The position numbers and the translations under genes were made by a program. 40,872 nucleotides of DNA, taken from positions 1 to 40,872 of the forward strand of contig NZ_WIAD01000055.1 in NCBI RefSeq assembly GCF_009618275.1, given 5' to 3'. The notes beneath the pieces are model-generated. The model searched no databases, was not told where the DNA came from, and saw nothing but the letters and a program-made list of their open reading frames with translations. Every line of letters begins with the position of its first letter. The stretch's first letter is position 1. This document shows, piece by piece, positions 27,169 to 36,300 of this stretch. Source of the stretch: Roseimaritima sediminicola (lineage in GTDB: Bacteria > Planctomycetota > Planctomycetia > Pirellulales > Pirellulaceae).

Positions 27169-28785
27169 ATGACGCCCCGTTACCTTGTGCCCTTTCACCC
27201 CAAACAGGTTCCGCACCATTTCGTCGACTTGTTGGTCATTGGCAGCGGTTTGGCGGGCTTGCGGGCGGCCAACGCCGCCCACCCACATCAGAGCGTGCTG
27301 CTGGTAACCAAAGACAAACTGCGGGAATCGAACAGCAACTATGCCCAGGGTGGGATCGCCGGCGTGCTGGGCCCGGGGGACGATTTCGAGAGTCATGTCT
27401 CCGATACCATACTTGCTGGAGGGAATCTCTGCGATTCGGAGGTGGCCGAAATGGTCATCCGCGAAGGGCCGCGACGGATCGAAGAGCTGATCGAGTGGGG
27501 CACGCAATTCGACAAGTCTCAGGGAAAACTGGCGCTCGGCCGCGAAGGCGGACACAGCCACCAGCGTATCGTCCACGCCCACGGCGACGCCACCGGGCGG
27601 GAAGTGATGCGGGCGATGATCCAGTACACGCGCCAGCGGGCCAATAACCAGATCTGGGAACAAGCCTTCACCCTGGACCTGTTGACCCACGACGGTCAGT
27701 GCCGCGGAGCGGTGATCTCGCGCGACCAAGGGCCGCCCACGCTGGTCTGGGCCAAACAGACGATCCTCTGTACCGGCGGCGTCGGACAGGTGTACCGCGA
27801 ATCGACCAACCCTCCGGTCGCCACCGGCGACGGATTTGCGCTGGCGTTTCGCGCGGGAGTCGAGCTGCGCGACATGGAATTCATCCAGTTCCATCCCACC
27901 GTGCTGTACATCGCCGGTTCGTCCCGGTCGTTGATCACCGAGGCCGTTCGCGGCGAGGGTGCCTACCTGGTGGATGTCAACGGCGATCGTTTTATGCCCG
28001 AGTACGATCGCCGTGCGGAACTGGCGCCGCGCGACGTGGTCAGCCAATCGATCATCCAGCAGATGACGAAAACCCAGCACAATTGTGTGTACCTGGACCT
28101 CTCGCACCTGGACCGGGATCTGGTGCTGGCGCGTTTTCCAGGGATCGCCGCGACGTGCGCCAAGTTTGGTTTGGATATCGCCGAGGATCGGATTCCGGTG
28201 CGGCCCGGGGCGCATTACATGGTCGGCGGTGTGACGGTGGATCGGGCCGGACGAACCAGTCTGCCGGGCCTGTGGGCCGCCGGCGAAGTGACCAGCACCG
28301 GCCTGCACGGGGCAAACCGCTTGGCCAGCAACAGCCTGCTGGAAGGTTTGGTCTACGGAGCGTTTGCCGGTCAGGGCGCCGCGCGCGCGGCCGCCGAGAT
28401 GCCCGACACGATGACGGCCTTGCCCATCGAGAGCTCCACAGTCACCCGGAAAGCTCAATCGCTGGATTTCGCCGACATCCGGGCGACCCTGAAAAGTCTG
28501 ATGGGACGGCTGGTCAGCGTCCAGCGTGATGCGGCCGGACTGCGCGAAGCGATCACCACGATCGACTCGTTCTTTGCCTACGTGATGCCCCAGCAGTTCC
28601 AGTCGGAAATTGGCTGGGAGACGCAGAACATGCTGCTGACCTCGCGGATGATGGCCACCGCGGCCCTCGCCCGAGAAGAATCGCGAGGCGTGCACTTCCG
28701 CACCGATTTCCCCGAAACCGACGACGCTCGCTGGCGACGCCACCTCGCCATCCAGATCGACAAAAGCGGCGGGCATCCGCAGTAG
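27169..28785 (+). CDS. nadB: L-aspartate oxidase
   Basis: This 538-residue FAD enzyme would oxidise L-aspartate to iminoaspartate, the first step of de novo NAD synthesis. Family features are the FAD-binding GSGLAGL (25-31), SNYAQGGIAGVLG, the substrate-region GREGGHSHQRIVHAHGDATG, RDMEFIQFHPTVLY, EGAYLVDVNGDRFMPEYD and HYMVGGVTVD. Near the C-terminal FAD loop it has LWAAGEVTSTGLHGANRLAS. Length is normal, and the helical C-terminal domain is present. I chose the ATG at 27169 because the dinucleotide fold begins 20 residues later; an upstream in-frame start at 26794 would overlap pssA and add unrelated sequence. TATACT at 27111-27116 could be a -10 element, but no good -35 accompanies it. nadA and nadC are not in the window. 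Confidence 0.95.
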   Translation: MTPRYLVPFHPKQVPHHFVDLLVIGSGLAGLRAANAAHPHQSVLLVTKDKLRESNSNYAQGGIAGVLGPGDDFESHVSDTILAGGNLCDSEVAEMVIREGPRRIEELIEWGTQFDKSQGKLALGREGGHSHQRIVHAHGDATGREVMRAMIQYTRQRANNQIWEQAFTLDLLTHDGQCRGAVISRDQGPPTLVWAKQTILCTGGVGQVYRESTNPPVATGDGFALAFRAGVELRDMEFIQFHPTVLYIAGSSRSLITEAVRGEGAYLVDVNGDRFMPEYDRRAELAPRDVVSQSIIQQMTKTQHNCVYLDLSHLDRDLVLARFPGIAATCAKFGLDIAEDRIPVRPGAHYMVGGVTVDRAGRTSLPGLWAAGEVTSTGLHGANRLASNSLLEGLVYGAFAGQGAARAAAEMPDTMTALPIESSTVTRKAQSLDFADIRATLKSLMGRLVSVQRDAAGLREAITTIDSFFAYVMPQQFQSEIGWETQNMLLTSRMMATAALAREESRGVHFRTDFPETDDARWRRHLAIQIDKSGGHPQ

Positions 28786-28790
28786 GGGCA

Positions 28791-29058
28791 CGTCACCCCG
28801 CTCCGGGGCTTGAGGTTGTTGGTAGTGAACATCCCCGTGACTCACGCCTCCGACAGGCGTTGTGCCACCCTGCGGGCTAAGGACGAACGGCCCACGCCGC
28901 TCGCGCAGAAGTCGCACGCAACTCACCTACGTCACTGCTCAGCCCGGAGGGCGACACAGCCCCTACTGCTCAGCCCGGAGGGCGACACAGCCCCTGCCGG
29001 CGGTATCAACCGCCGGTCTAGGTGCGCAAACTAAAAAAAGCCCCGGAGGGGCGACACT
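28791..29058. repeat. ~268-bp dispersed repeat, copy 1
   Basis: This unit runs from cgtcaccccg to cgacactcg and recurs in the next copy (29059 onward) with scattered changes, so the two are direct neighbours. Shared phrases include gtagtgaacatccccgtgac, ccgacaggcgttgtgccacc and cagaagtcgcacgcaactca. Open frames crossing it repeat the same peptides and are not genes. Confidence 0.85.
28934..28995. repeat. 31-bp tandem duplication inside repeat copy 1
   Basis: The 31-base stretch starting actgctcagcccggagggcg occurs twice back to back (28934-28964 and 28965-28995). Copy 2 of the large repeat has it once, so the duplication is recent in copy 1. Confidence 0.85.
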
Positions 29059-29248
29059 CGTCACCGCTTCGGAGTTTGAGGTTGTTTGTAGTGAACATCC
29101 CCGTGACTCACGCCTCCGACAGGCGTTGTGCCACCCTGCGGGCTAGGGACCAACGGCCAACGCCGCTCGCGCAGAAGTCGCACGCAACTCACCTACGCCA
29201 CTGCTCAGCCCGAAGGGCGACACAGCCCCTGCCGGCGGTGTCACGGCC
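29059..29248. repeat. ~268-bp dispersed repeat, copy 2, left part
   Basis: It matches copy 1 up to ccggcggtgtcacggcc and then stops at the left end of the IS element. The remainder continues at 31058-31116 on the other side of the element. Confidence 0.85.
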
Positions 29249-31057
29249 TGTCGAATTATTCAGGCGATTTGGGCTGGGATTTCAGCCGTGGGGCGCTATC
29301 CTGGGCGGCATCCCAGGAGCCCTCGATGAATTTTGCCCAGCGACCACTGGATCGGCAGCAAGCTGTCCTTTTTCCCGAACGACTTGATGAAGCCGTGCCG
29401 CCGGGCCACGGGGTACGGCTGCTTGATGAGTTGCTCGAAAGAGTCGATTGGCAGCCCTGGTCGGCGGCACGTCAGTGCAAAGGTAAAAAGCGGAAAGGGA
29501 GCAACCGAGGACGTCCGCAGATTCACCCGCGCATCATTGCTTCGGTGATCCTCTATGGCATCCTGCGACGGATCCATTCCTCGCGTGATCTGGAAGAGGC
29601 AATCAGTGTCCGCTTGGACTTCCGTTGGCTTGCTCATGGTACGAACCTGGATCACTCAACCATCTGCAACTTTCGCGTTGATAACGATGTGGCCCTGAAG
29701 GACTTGTTCATTCAGATTGTCCAGATCGCCGCTCAGATGGGACATCTGCCGCTGGCCTCGCTGGGTTATGACGCCACACGCATCAAAGCGAACAACCGGC
29801 GAAGCGGCACGAGGACCCCTGAAGAACTTCGTGAGCTACAAGCAGAGCTCGGCAAGCAGTACGACGAGGCTAAGCGCCAAGCTGAACAGGCCGACGCCGA
29901 GCAGACCGACCTGCTCGGCCAGCACAGCCGCGATCAATTACCCAATTCGCTGCAAGACATCCAAGCTCGCAAGTCCAAGGTCGACGCAGCGATCGAAGAA
30001 CTCAACGAAATCAAGAAACGTGGCCTGAAAGAACCCACGCGACTTCCCATCACGGACTCAGAAAGCCGTGTGTCCAAAAACAAAGAAGGCGGCTTTGCGC
30101 CCAACTACACGCCCACCGCGACGGTGGACATCGACAGCGGCATCGCAGTCGACGCCGACGTGGTTTTCGGCCACCACGAAGACCGCGATATGCTCGGCAC
30201 GCTCGACGCGGTGCAGCAGAACTTGGGTTTGGAAAAACCGGTTCCTGAAGTGCTCGCCGACGGCTTGATGAGTAGCGGCGAAAACATCGTTGGCTGCAAG
30301 GAGCGTGGCATCGATTTCCATTCACCGATCAACCTTCGCAAGCACGCTGACAATCCCGCGATTCGCGAAGACCTGACGCAGCCCGTAGCGGCCGAAGACC
30401 AGGACCGCTTACCAACGCGTAAAGTTACCGTTGGTGGTAAGAAGCTGACCAAGCTGGACAAGGAAGCATTCGTCTATGTTCCTGAGGAAGATCACTACCG
30501 CTGCCCCGAGGGCAAAGTGCTGCCACGCTGCTCAACGACGACCGAGCGAGAGAACGGCCGCGATGTGATTCGCCATCACTATCAATCGCATTCCGAAGAC
30601 TGCAAAGGTTGTCCGCTGATGGCCACTTGCGTGGATGCAAAATCGGGGCGTCGCCGGATTCGCCACACGCATTACGAAGCCGACCGGATCGAGCACGCCG
30701 AGAAGATGGCCAGCGACGAGGCTCAGAAGAAGTACGCCCGGCGTCGTGCTCCCGGCGAACGTCCGTTTGCGATGATTAAGCAACGATTCGGTCTGCGTCA
30801 GTTCACGGTGCGAGGCCGTCAGAAGGTCGCACAGCAGTGGCGTTGGTCGGTGACGGCATTCAACCTTCACCGCCTGGTATCACTCATTCAAAGCAACGCT
30901 GACCCACCATCACCGCAACCTTCGGCAGCGTAGCCTTTCCCCGTCCGTATTCCCTCCTACCCGACGCGCTGCCTCCCGTAGAATCGCTGCGCAGTCAGCG
31001 AGCGGGGGGAAAGGGGGGAAGCCATCAGCAACGTCGAATTAGAGGTTTAATTCGACA
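29249..31057 (+). mobile_element. IS1182-like insertion sequence
   Basis: The 1809-bp element is bounded by TGTCGAATTA (29249-29258) and its inverted copy TAATTCGACA (31048-31057). GGCC lies just outside both ends, consistent with a 4-bp target duplication. It holds one intact transposase gene. The flanking sequence rejoins into a copy of the ~268-bp repeat, which defines the insertion point independently of the terminal repeats. Confidence 0.82.
29326..30933 (+). CDS. IS1182-family DDE transposase
   Basis: This 535-residue transposase would cut and paste the surrounding element. The N-terminal DUF772-type region contains RIIASVILYGILRRIHSSRDLEEAI and LDHSTICNFRVDN. The RNase-H-like core has candidate catalytic aspartates in SLGYDATRIKANNRR and PEVLADGLMSS, and a glutamate in ARRRAPGERPFAMIKQRFGL. 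A coiled-coil insertion of about 80 residues (ELGKQYDEAKRQAEQADAEQ) sits between the first two. A Cys cluster (CKGCPLMATC) precedes the last block. The ATG at 29326 has AGGAG upstream; in-frame ATGs further upstream lie in the flanking repeat. The frame is intact, so the element may still be active. Confidence 0.88.
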   Translation: MNFAQRPLDRQQAVLFPERLDEAVPPGHGVRLLDELLERVDWQPWSAARQCKGKKRKGSNRGRPQIHPRIIASVILYGILRRIHSSRDLEEAISVRLDFRWLAHGTNLDHSTICNFRVDNDVALKDLFIQIVQIAAQMGHLPLASLGYDATRIKANNRRSGTRTPEELRELQAELGKQYDEAKRQAEQADAEQTDLLGQHSRDQLPNSLQDIQARKSKVDAAIEELNEIKKRGLKEPTRLPITDSESRVSKNKEGGFAPNYTPTATVDIDSGIAVDADVVFGHHEDRDMLGTLDAVQQNLGLEKPVPEVLADGLMSSGENIVGCKERGIDFHSPINLRKHADNPAIREDLTQPVAAEDQDRLPTRKVTVGGKKLTKLDKEAFVYVPEEDHYRCPEGKVLPRCSTTTERENGRDVIRHHYQSHSEDCKGCPLMATCVDAKSGRRRIRHTHYEADRIEHAEKMASDEAQKKYARRRAPGERPFAMIKQRFGLRQFTVRGRQKVAQQWRWSVTAFNLHRLVSLIQSNADPPSPQPSAA

Positions 31058-31116
31058 GGCCGGTCAACCGCCGGTCCCGGTGCGCAAACCAAACAAAGCC
31101 CCGGAGGGGCGACACT
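31058..31116. repeat. ~268-bp dispersed repeat, copy 2, right part
   Basis: After the IS end, ggccggtcaaccgccggtcc leads into gtgcgcaaacc and gccccggaggggcgacactc, matching the end of copy 1 (29005-29058). Confidence 0.75.
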
Positions 31117-31126
31117 CAGAGGCGCG

Positions 31127-31312
31127 GCAACGAATGAACAGATCGGTTTCGCCGTCGGATCGTCGAGCATCTCTTCAACTGAGCTCACGATCACTGGACC
31201 CATCGTCGCCACCGAATGCATCAAACTGCAGCGTGCGGAGGCGGTCACGATCATCGCTGCATGCCGGGCGGACTTGAATTGCATGGGTTTCATCGCTGGT
31301 GTCAATCCATAG
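31127..31312 (+). other. Possible 3' gene remnant (unrecognised)
   Basis: One frame is open for 61 codons without a start and ends at TAG 31310-31312. It encodes text such as STELTITGPIVATECIKLQR and ACRADLNCMGFIAGVNP that looks protein-like, but I do not recognise a family. It begins directly after the repeat, as a truncated gene end would. Confidence is low. Confidence 0.25.
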
Positions 31313-31369
31313 ACGAGCCGCCCATAATGGCTTCGAAAGATTCAGATTCTACCGAGATGTCGAAGACAC

Positions 31370-31438
31370 ATGAGTCAACTCCGTCAACTGCAGTTCACCA
31401 ACCTCGAAGCGGCCGTCAACGATGCCAGGCAATTGTGA
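31370..31438 (+). pseudogene. Truncated start of a DUF1569-like gene
   Basis: The 22-codon frame MSQLRQLQFTNLEAAVNDAR (then Q, L and stop) resembles the conserved beginning of DUF1569 proteins common in planctomycetes. The rest of the domain, which would follow with a GNWxLGQ-type region, is absent. Recognition rests on a short segment, so this is tentative. It probably marks a gene cut by arrival of the defence island. Confidence 0.4.
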
Positions 31439-31462
31439 TTTGCCTCAGCTGAACCATTTGCG

Positions 31463-31621
31463 TTATCCGTGTGCTAGAGTTTGGCACTCACGACGGAGAA
31501 ACGAGTCGATCTGCTTTCGAAGCAGCCGCTGCAAGTCACCTCGTTCAGTTACTCCAACAGCACTAAACGTCGTCTCGGTGAGCTTGCGAATCTCGTCGCT
31601 GCAGATTTCGTAGATTGCCAT
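31463..31621 (-). pseudogene. Truncated N-terminus of a PD-(D/E)XK nuclease-like protein
   Basis: The ATG at 31621 opens a 52-codon frame. Its first ~39 residues (MAIYEICSDEIRKLTETTF, then the conserved-looking ERGDLQRLLRKQI) match from memory the start of a family of proteins that continue into a PD-(D/E)XK-type nuclease domain. After that the sequence diverges and stops. No nuclease core follows. An overlapping longer minus-strand frame beginning at 32374 only arises antisense to the HTH gene and brxA. Confidence 0.45.
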
Positions 31622-31709
31622 TCCCGCTCCCTGATACCACACGAGATATGGCGCAGCCCCAGAACCGGCGGCGTGACCCACCGCCCTTCGGCGCGTACGG
31701 CTCCCGAAC

Positions 31710-31759
31710 CCCCTGATTGGCAATCTCAATAGTTCTTGGTAGGGTTTGGCAATCAGGGG
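31710..31759 (+). promoter_or_regulatory. Promoter with palindromic operator ahead of the BREX cluster
   Basis: CCCCTGATTG (31710-31719) and its exact inverted copy CAATCAGGGG (31750-31759) flank a candidate promoter: TTGGCA (31717-31722), 17 bases, TAGGGT (31740-31745). The left arm also overlaps a smaller palindrome GATTG-G-CAATC at 31715-31725, and the phrase TTGGCAATC occurs in both halves. The HTH gene starts 27 bases later, so autoregulation is a natural hypothesis. This is by-eye only. Confidence 0.45.
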
Positions 31760-31786
31760 ACATCGTTGGTCAGCCGGAGAGCGTCC

Positions 31787-32008
31787 ATGAACAGGCTCAA
31801 TGAGTTTTTGCGGGTCTCGGAAGCGGCCGAGTATCTCGGCGTCTCGCCAAACACGCTGCGAAACTGGGAAAACGCTGGAAAGATTGTTGCTCACCGCCAT
31901 CCGGTGAACGGCTACCGGCTCTTTAAACAAGACGAGCTGGATTCGCTGTTGGAATCGGCTCAGCGACCAAGCAGCGATGGCGGAGCGAATCCGAAGAAAC
32001 CGAAGTGA
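31787..32008 (+). CDS. Small HTH (MerR/excisionase-type) DNA-binding protein
   Basis: This 73-residue protein is essentially one winged helix-turn-helix: FLRVSEAAEYLGVSPNTLRN then WENAGKIVAHRHPVNGYRLF, typical of MerR/BldC/excisionase HTH_17 domains. No effector-binding domain follows, only a short charged tail ending PKKPK. The ATG at 31787 has GGAG eight bases upstream; an in-frame start at 31736 would add 17 residues overlapping the putative promoter. It is the first gene before brxA, on the same strand and about 70 bp away, so it probably regulates the BREX cluster. An excisionase role for the island is an alternative. Confidence 0.8.
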   Translation: MNRLNEFLRVSEAAEYLGVSPNTLRNWENAGKIVAHRHPVNGYRLFKQDELDSLLESAQRPSSDGGANPKKPK

Positions 32009-32012
32009 AGTA

Positions 32013-32025
32013 AAGGAGATTAATG
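32013..32025 (+). promoter_or_regulatory. Strong Shine-Dalgarno and ATG out of frame with brxA
   Basis: AAAGGAG (32013-32018) is well spaced from the ATG at 32023, but this ATG opens a 51-codon frame ending at 32178 that is not the brxA frame. brxA itself has an in-frame stop at 32021-32023, so it cannot start here without a frameshift. The small frame overlaps the start of brxA. It may be a leader for translational coupling, or a sign of a frameshift. Confidence 0.4.
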
Positions 32026-32077
32026 CGGCGGGGCGCAGGCCGAAGTGCGATTGGGCGAGTTTCCGCTGTTCGAGCAA

Positions 32078-32680
32078 ATGATGGTCGCGACGCCCTACGT
32101 CCTTTCGTTCACCGCTGGTGGCCTTCTCTACCACGAGTCTCTCGTGGTGGCCGAAGAGCTGCTGCGTGCTCGTTTTGACTGGAAGGTCGCCATCAAAGCT
32201 GTCCAGGATGGGAACCTGCTGCAAAGTCGAACCGAGAGCACCGCCAAGAGGAAACTGCGGGAAGTTCGCAATCGGCTTCAAGCACTCAGTCGTGATGAAA
32301 TCCAACTGCTGGCCGAAGGCGGCAGGCAAGAGCAAAAGCTGATCCTCTGGTTGGCTTGCTGCTTGAAGTATCAAATCCTGGCCGACTTTGCCCGTGATGT
32401 TCTGCGGTCGAAATATCTGCAGCTTGATCTTTCACTCGACCGAGATGATGTCGATCGCTTCATTGACAACAAAACGATTTGGCATGAGGAATTGGAAAAG
32501 TTGGCACCGTCGACGAGAACAAAACTGCAAACCGTCATGCTGCGGATGCTTCGTGAATCGGAAATGCTGTCGCCGGAAGGCGCCATTCTTCCTCCAATTT
32601 TTTCAGAGAACCTGACGCGAGTCATCCGCGATGACTCGCCGGAGCATTTCCTCCTATTTCCCACAGCCGTTCCGGAATAG
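32078..32680 (+). CDS. brxA: BREX protein BrxA (DUF1819)
   Basis: This ~200-residue protein is the first core gene of the type 1 BREX phage-exclusion cluster. BrxA (DUF1819) is a small helical, NusB-like-fold protein needed for full defence in several systems. The N-terminus ATPYVLSFTAGGLLYHES and the following ARFDWKVAIKAVQDGNLLQ, TAKRKLREVRNRL and ILADFARDVLRSKYL segments fit the family. I place the start at ATG 32078 (or 32081), just before the conserved SFTAGGLL region. GTG at 32045 would add 11 residues. No Shine-Dalgarno is visible at either; the strong one upstream serves a different frame. The stop at 32680 is 12 bp before brxB. Confidence 0.85.
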   Translation: MMVATPYVLSFTAGGLLYHESLVVAEELLRARFDWKVAIKAVQDGNLLQSRTESTAKRKLREVRNRLQALSRDEIQLLAEGGRQEQKLILWLACCLKYQILADFARDVLRSKYLQLDLSLDRDDVDRFIDNKTIWHEELEKLAPSTRTKLQTVMLRMLRESEMLSPEGAILPPIFSENLTRVIRDDSPEHFLLFPTAVPE

Positions 32681-32692
32681 GAGACTTGTTGA

Positions 32693-33304
32693 ATGAATCA
32701 ACACCTCAAATCGGCCCCGATCGCCGACCGCTTCGATCACTTGCTCACAGTGATCGGCAGCCAGCGCTTCTTGCGCATGGAAGGCATCGGCAACGAAGTG
32801 CCTTTCTTCGTCGTGCCGTTCGATCCGTCCGAAGCGATCGAGATGGAGAAACTGCGCGGACAGCTGATCCGCAAGCTGAAGCACAAGGGCGTCCGCGTAC
32901 TGGAAATTGATCTTTACGATCTTTCCAAAGAGCTGATGGACGAGCTGGGTGATTGGGATTTTTGGATTGAGAACGAATCCAAACACGACAAACGCGAGCT
33001 GCTAGAAGCCCTTCAGAGTCTGACCGATCCGCAAACGAAACTGGCACCCGCAATTGCGGCCAAGATGGCCGATGCGGAGTTCGATGTTTCCTTCCTGTGC
33101 GGTGTTGGCGAAGTCTACCCGTTCATCCGTTCGCATACCGTGCTGAACAACCTGCAAAGCGTCGCCAAGGAGCAGCCGCTGGTGATGTTCTTTCCGGGCG
33201 ATTACTCCCACTCGCTCGAAGATGGCGCATCGCTCGATCTGTTCGGGCGATTGCGTGATGACAAGTACTACCGGGCTTTCAATCTGTACGACCGAGAGGC
33301 ATAG
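32693..33304 (+). CDS. brxB: BREX protein BrxB (DUF1788)
   Basis: This 203-residue DUF1788 protein is the second core gene of type 1 BREX. Visible family text includes IADRFDHLLTVIGSQRFLRM, VPFFVVPFDPSEAIEMEKL, VFLCGVGEVYPFIRSH-like text (here DVSFLCGVGEVYPFIRSH) and PLVMFFPGDYS near the end. Its biochemical role is unknown; it is needed for phage exclusion in studied type 1 systems. The ATG at 32693 has taggag nine bases upstream. Only two bases separate its stop from the brxC start, so the genes are translationally linked. No oddities are seen. Confidence 0.9.
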   Translation: MNQHLKSAPIADRFDHLLTVIGSQRFLRMEGIGNEVPFFVVPFDPSEAIEMEKLRGQLIRKLKHKGVRVLEIDLYDLSKELMDELGDWDFWIENESKHDKRELLEALQSLTDPQTKLAPAIAAKMADAEFDVSFLCGVGEVYPFIRSHTVLNNLQSVAKEQPLVMFFPGDYSHSLEDGASLDLFGRLRDDKYYRAFNLYDREA

Positions 33305-33306
33305 CC

Positions 33307-36300
33307 GTGCAACTGAGAACGATTTTCAAGAACAAGATCGATCGCCCTATTGAAGGCGTCATCAAGGCTGACGACGAAGTCGGTCTGAAGACGGAAGTCG
33401 AAGAGTACGTCTTGACCGACGAGATCGAACGTCGGTTCGATGATTTTCTCGAGGCCTACACCGACTACCAGAACGCCAATGGTGTCTGGATCTCCGGTTG
33501 GTTCGGGTGCGGTAAGTCGCACATGCTGAAAATGATCTCGCTGCTGTTACCCAACAGGGCGATTGACGGCGTCAACGTACACGAGGTGTTCCGCGGCAAG
33601 TGCGAGGACGCAATGCTCGCCGGCCGGATCGACAAGGCAGTTGCCATCCCTTCGGAAAGCATTCTGTTCAACATCGACCAGAAAGCTGACGTCATCAGCA
33701 AGCAGGATGTTGATGCGTTGCTGGCCGTTTTTGTCAAGGTTTTCGACGAGCACTGCGGGTACTACGGCAAGCAAGGCTACATTGCGAACTTCGAGCGTCA
33801 GCTGGACCAAGACGGCTTGCTGTCGGATTTTCGTGACGCATTTGAAAAGCACGCTGGGATGCCTTGGGCGACCGGTCGCGAGCGCGTGCTCCGCGTCGGC
33901 AGCAGCATCGACAAGGCGTTCCAGGAAGTCACGGGCGAAAAGGTCGAAGGTGTCATTGGCAAGTACAAGGACGACTACAAGCTATCGATCGAAGATTTCG
34001 CAGAGCAAGTTAAACGCTACATCGACAGCCAGGGCAAGGACTTTCGGCTGAACTTCTTTGTCGACGAGGCAGGCCAGTACATCGCCGACAACACAAAGTT
34101 GATGACCAACCTGCAAACGATTGCCGAAAGTTTGGCGACCAAGTGCCGCGGTCGTTCCTGGGTAATTGTGACCGCCCAGGAGGACATGGCCAACGTCATC
34201 GGCGAAATGACGAAAGAGCAGTCGAATGACTTCTCCAAAATCCAAGCACGCTTCAAGACCCGCATGAAGCTGACCAGCACGAACGTTGCTGAAGTCATCC
34301 AAAAGCGGCTGCTGGCCAAGACGCCCGACGGTGAAGACACGTTGCGTCCCATCTACGAACGGGAGGCAGGCAACTTCCGAACGCTGTTCGAATTCACCGT
34401 TGGCCAGAAGTATCGCAACTTCCGAGACGAAGAACACTTCTTCGACTGCTATCCGTTTATTCCCTACCAGTTCGAACTGTTCCAATTAGCCATCCGTGGC
34501 CTTTCCACCCACAACGCGTTCGAAGGCAAGCACAGCAGCGTAGGCGAACGGTCGATGTTGGGCGTTTTTCAGGAAGTTGCCGTGCAGATCGCCGACGAGA
34601 ACATCGGCAAGCTGGCCACTTTCGATTTGATGTACAAGGGCATCGCGTCTGCGCTGAAAAGTCATCTGCTCTCGGTCCGCGCTGCCGAAAAACACCTCGA
34701 CAACCCGCTGGCCGTGCGGCTTCTGAAAGCCCTGCTGTTGGTCAAGTACGTCAAAGAATTTAAAGCATCGATCCACAACTTGACGGTACTGATGATCGAT
34801 CGCTTCGATGCGGATCTGGGACAACTCCAGAAGGACGTCGAGGAAGCGCTCAACCTGCTGGAAAACCAGGTCTACATCCAGCGGAACGGCGACTACTACG
34901 AGTTCCTGACCGACGAAGAGAAAGACGTTGAGCAGGAGATCAAGAACACAGAGATCGACTCATCGGAGATCGCCGACGAGCTGAACAAGATCCTGTTCGA
35001 GAAGGTCCTCAAGACCCGCAAGCTCCGCTACGAGCCTAACAAGCGAGACTTTTCCTTCACACGCAAGCTGGATGATCGGATCTACGGGCGTGAGTACGAA
35101 CTAGCGGTTCACTTCATTAGCCCGTTCCACGAGCACTGCGACAATCCCGATCAAGTCAAGATGACGTACATGGGGAACGACGAAGTCACTGTTGTGCTTC
35201 CCAGTGATGCACGACTGATTCGCGATCTGACGCTGATGAAACAGACGGCCAAGTACGTCGGCCAGAATTTCTCGACAACGAATAAGGAAAATATCAAACG
35301 GATCCTCAGTGCCAAGACCGCCACGAACCAGCAGCGTGAACAGCAACTCACTGAGCACGTCAAACGGCTGGTTGGCAAAGCAAGGATGTTCGTGGCGGGC
35401 TCGGAGATTGAAACCACCCGCGAAGATCCGGGAATGCGGATCCATGAGGGGTTTGAGGCTCTCGTCGAGCACACCTATAAGAACCTGCCAATGCTGCGAG
35501 GTGTGACCTTTACCGAGGCGCAAATCGAAAAGTGCTTGAACGAATCGAGCGATGGTTTGTTCGGCAACGATGCGGCGATGATGAGCGAACCCGAGAATGA
35601 AATGCTTTCGGTGATCAACCGGCAGACCGCCAAGGGGATCCGTCCGACGGTGAAGATGCTGATCGAGGATTTTGAGACCAAGCCGTTTGGCTGGCCGCTA
35701 CCTGCGATCCAGTGCATCCTTGCCAAGCTGATCGCCCGCGGGAAAGTGGAAGCTCGCGGTGATGGCGAACTGCTGGACGGGCAGGCATTGCTGGCTGCGT
35801 TGAAGAACACGCAAAAACACGGAAACCTCGTGCTGGAGCCGCAGATCGAGTTTCCCTCCAGTGCCGTTCGGGCTTTGAAGGATTTCTACGAGCAGTTCTT
35901 CGATACTCCGCCGCGAGCCAATGAAGCCCGGGCGCTCGGCGCCGAGACGGCCAAGGCTTTCGAGAATCTCGGCCACGAGTTGCGAGAGCTGGTGGCACGC
36001 AAGTCCGAGTACCCGTTTTTGTCCGCCCTGGAGCATCCAGCGGACCGGATGGGAAAGCTGGCCAAGAAGTCCTACAAGCACTTCCTGACCGAGTTCGGAT
36101 CCGAGTCGGAGGAGCTGTTGGACCTCAAGGAAGACACGATCGATCCGATCCGTCGCTTTATGACGGGTAGCGGCGCACAGCTCTACGCCGACGCCAAACA
36201 GTTTCTCGACCGCAATCGAACCAACTTCGCCTATCTCGAGGGCGACGAAGCCGACCAGTTGGAAACAGCTCTCGCCGACGGGCGCTGTTTTGCGGGCAAC

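Noticed and set aside
28810-29387. Small plus-strand frames after nadB
   Set aside because: They lie in the two copies of the ~268-bp repeat and give matching peptides from both copies; no ribosome site or family supports them.
31622-32374. Long minus-strand frame through the HTH and brxA region
   Set aside because: The part upstream of 31621 is antisense to the HTH gene and brxA, both of which have clear family matches. Only the last 52 codons look like real protein.
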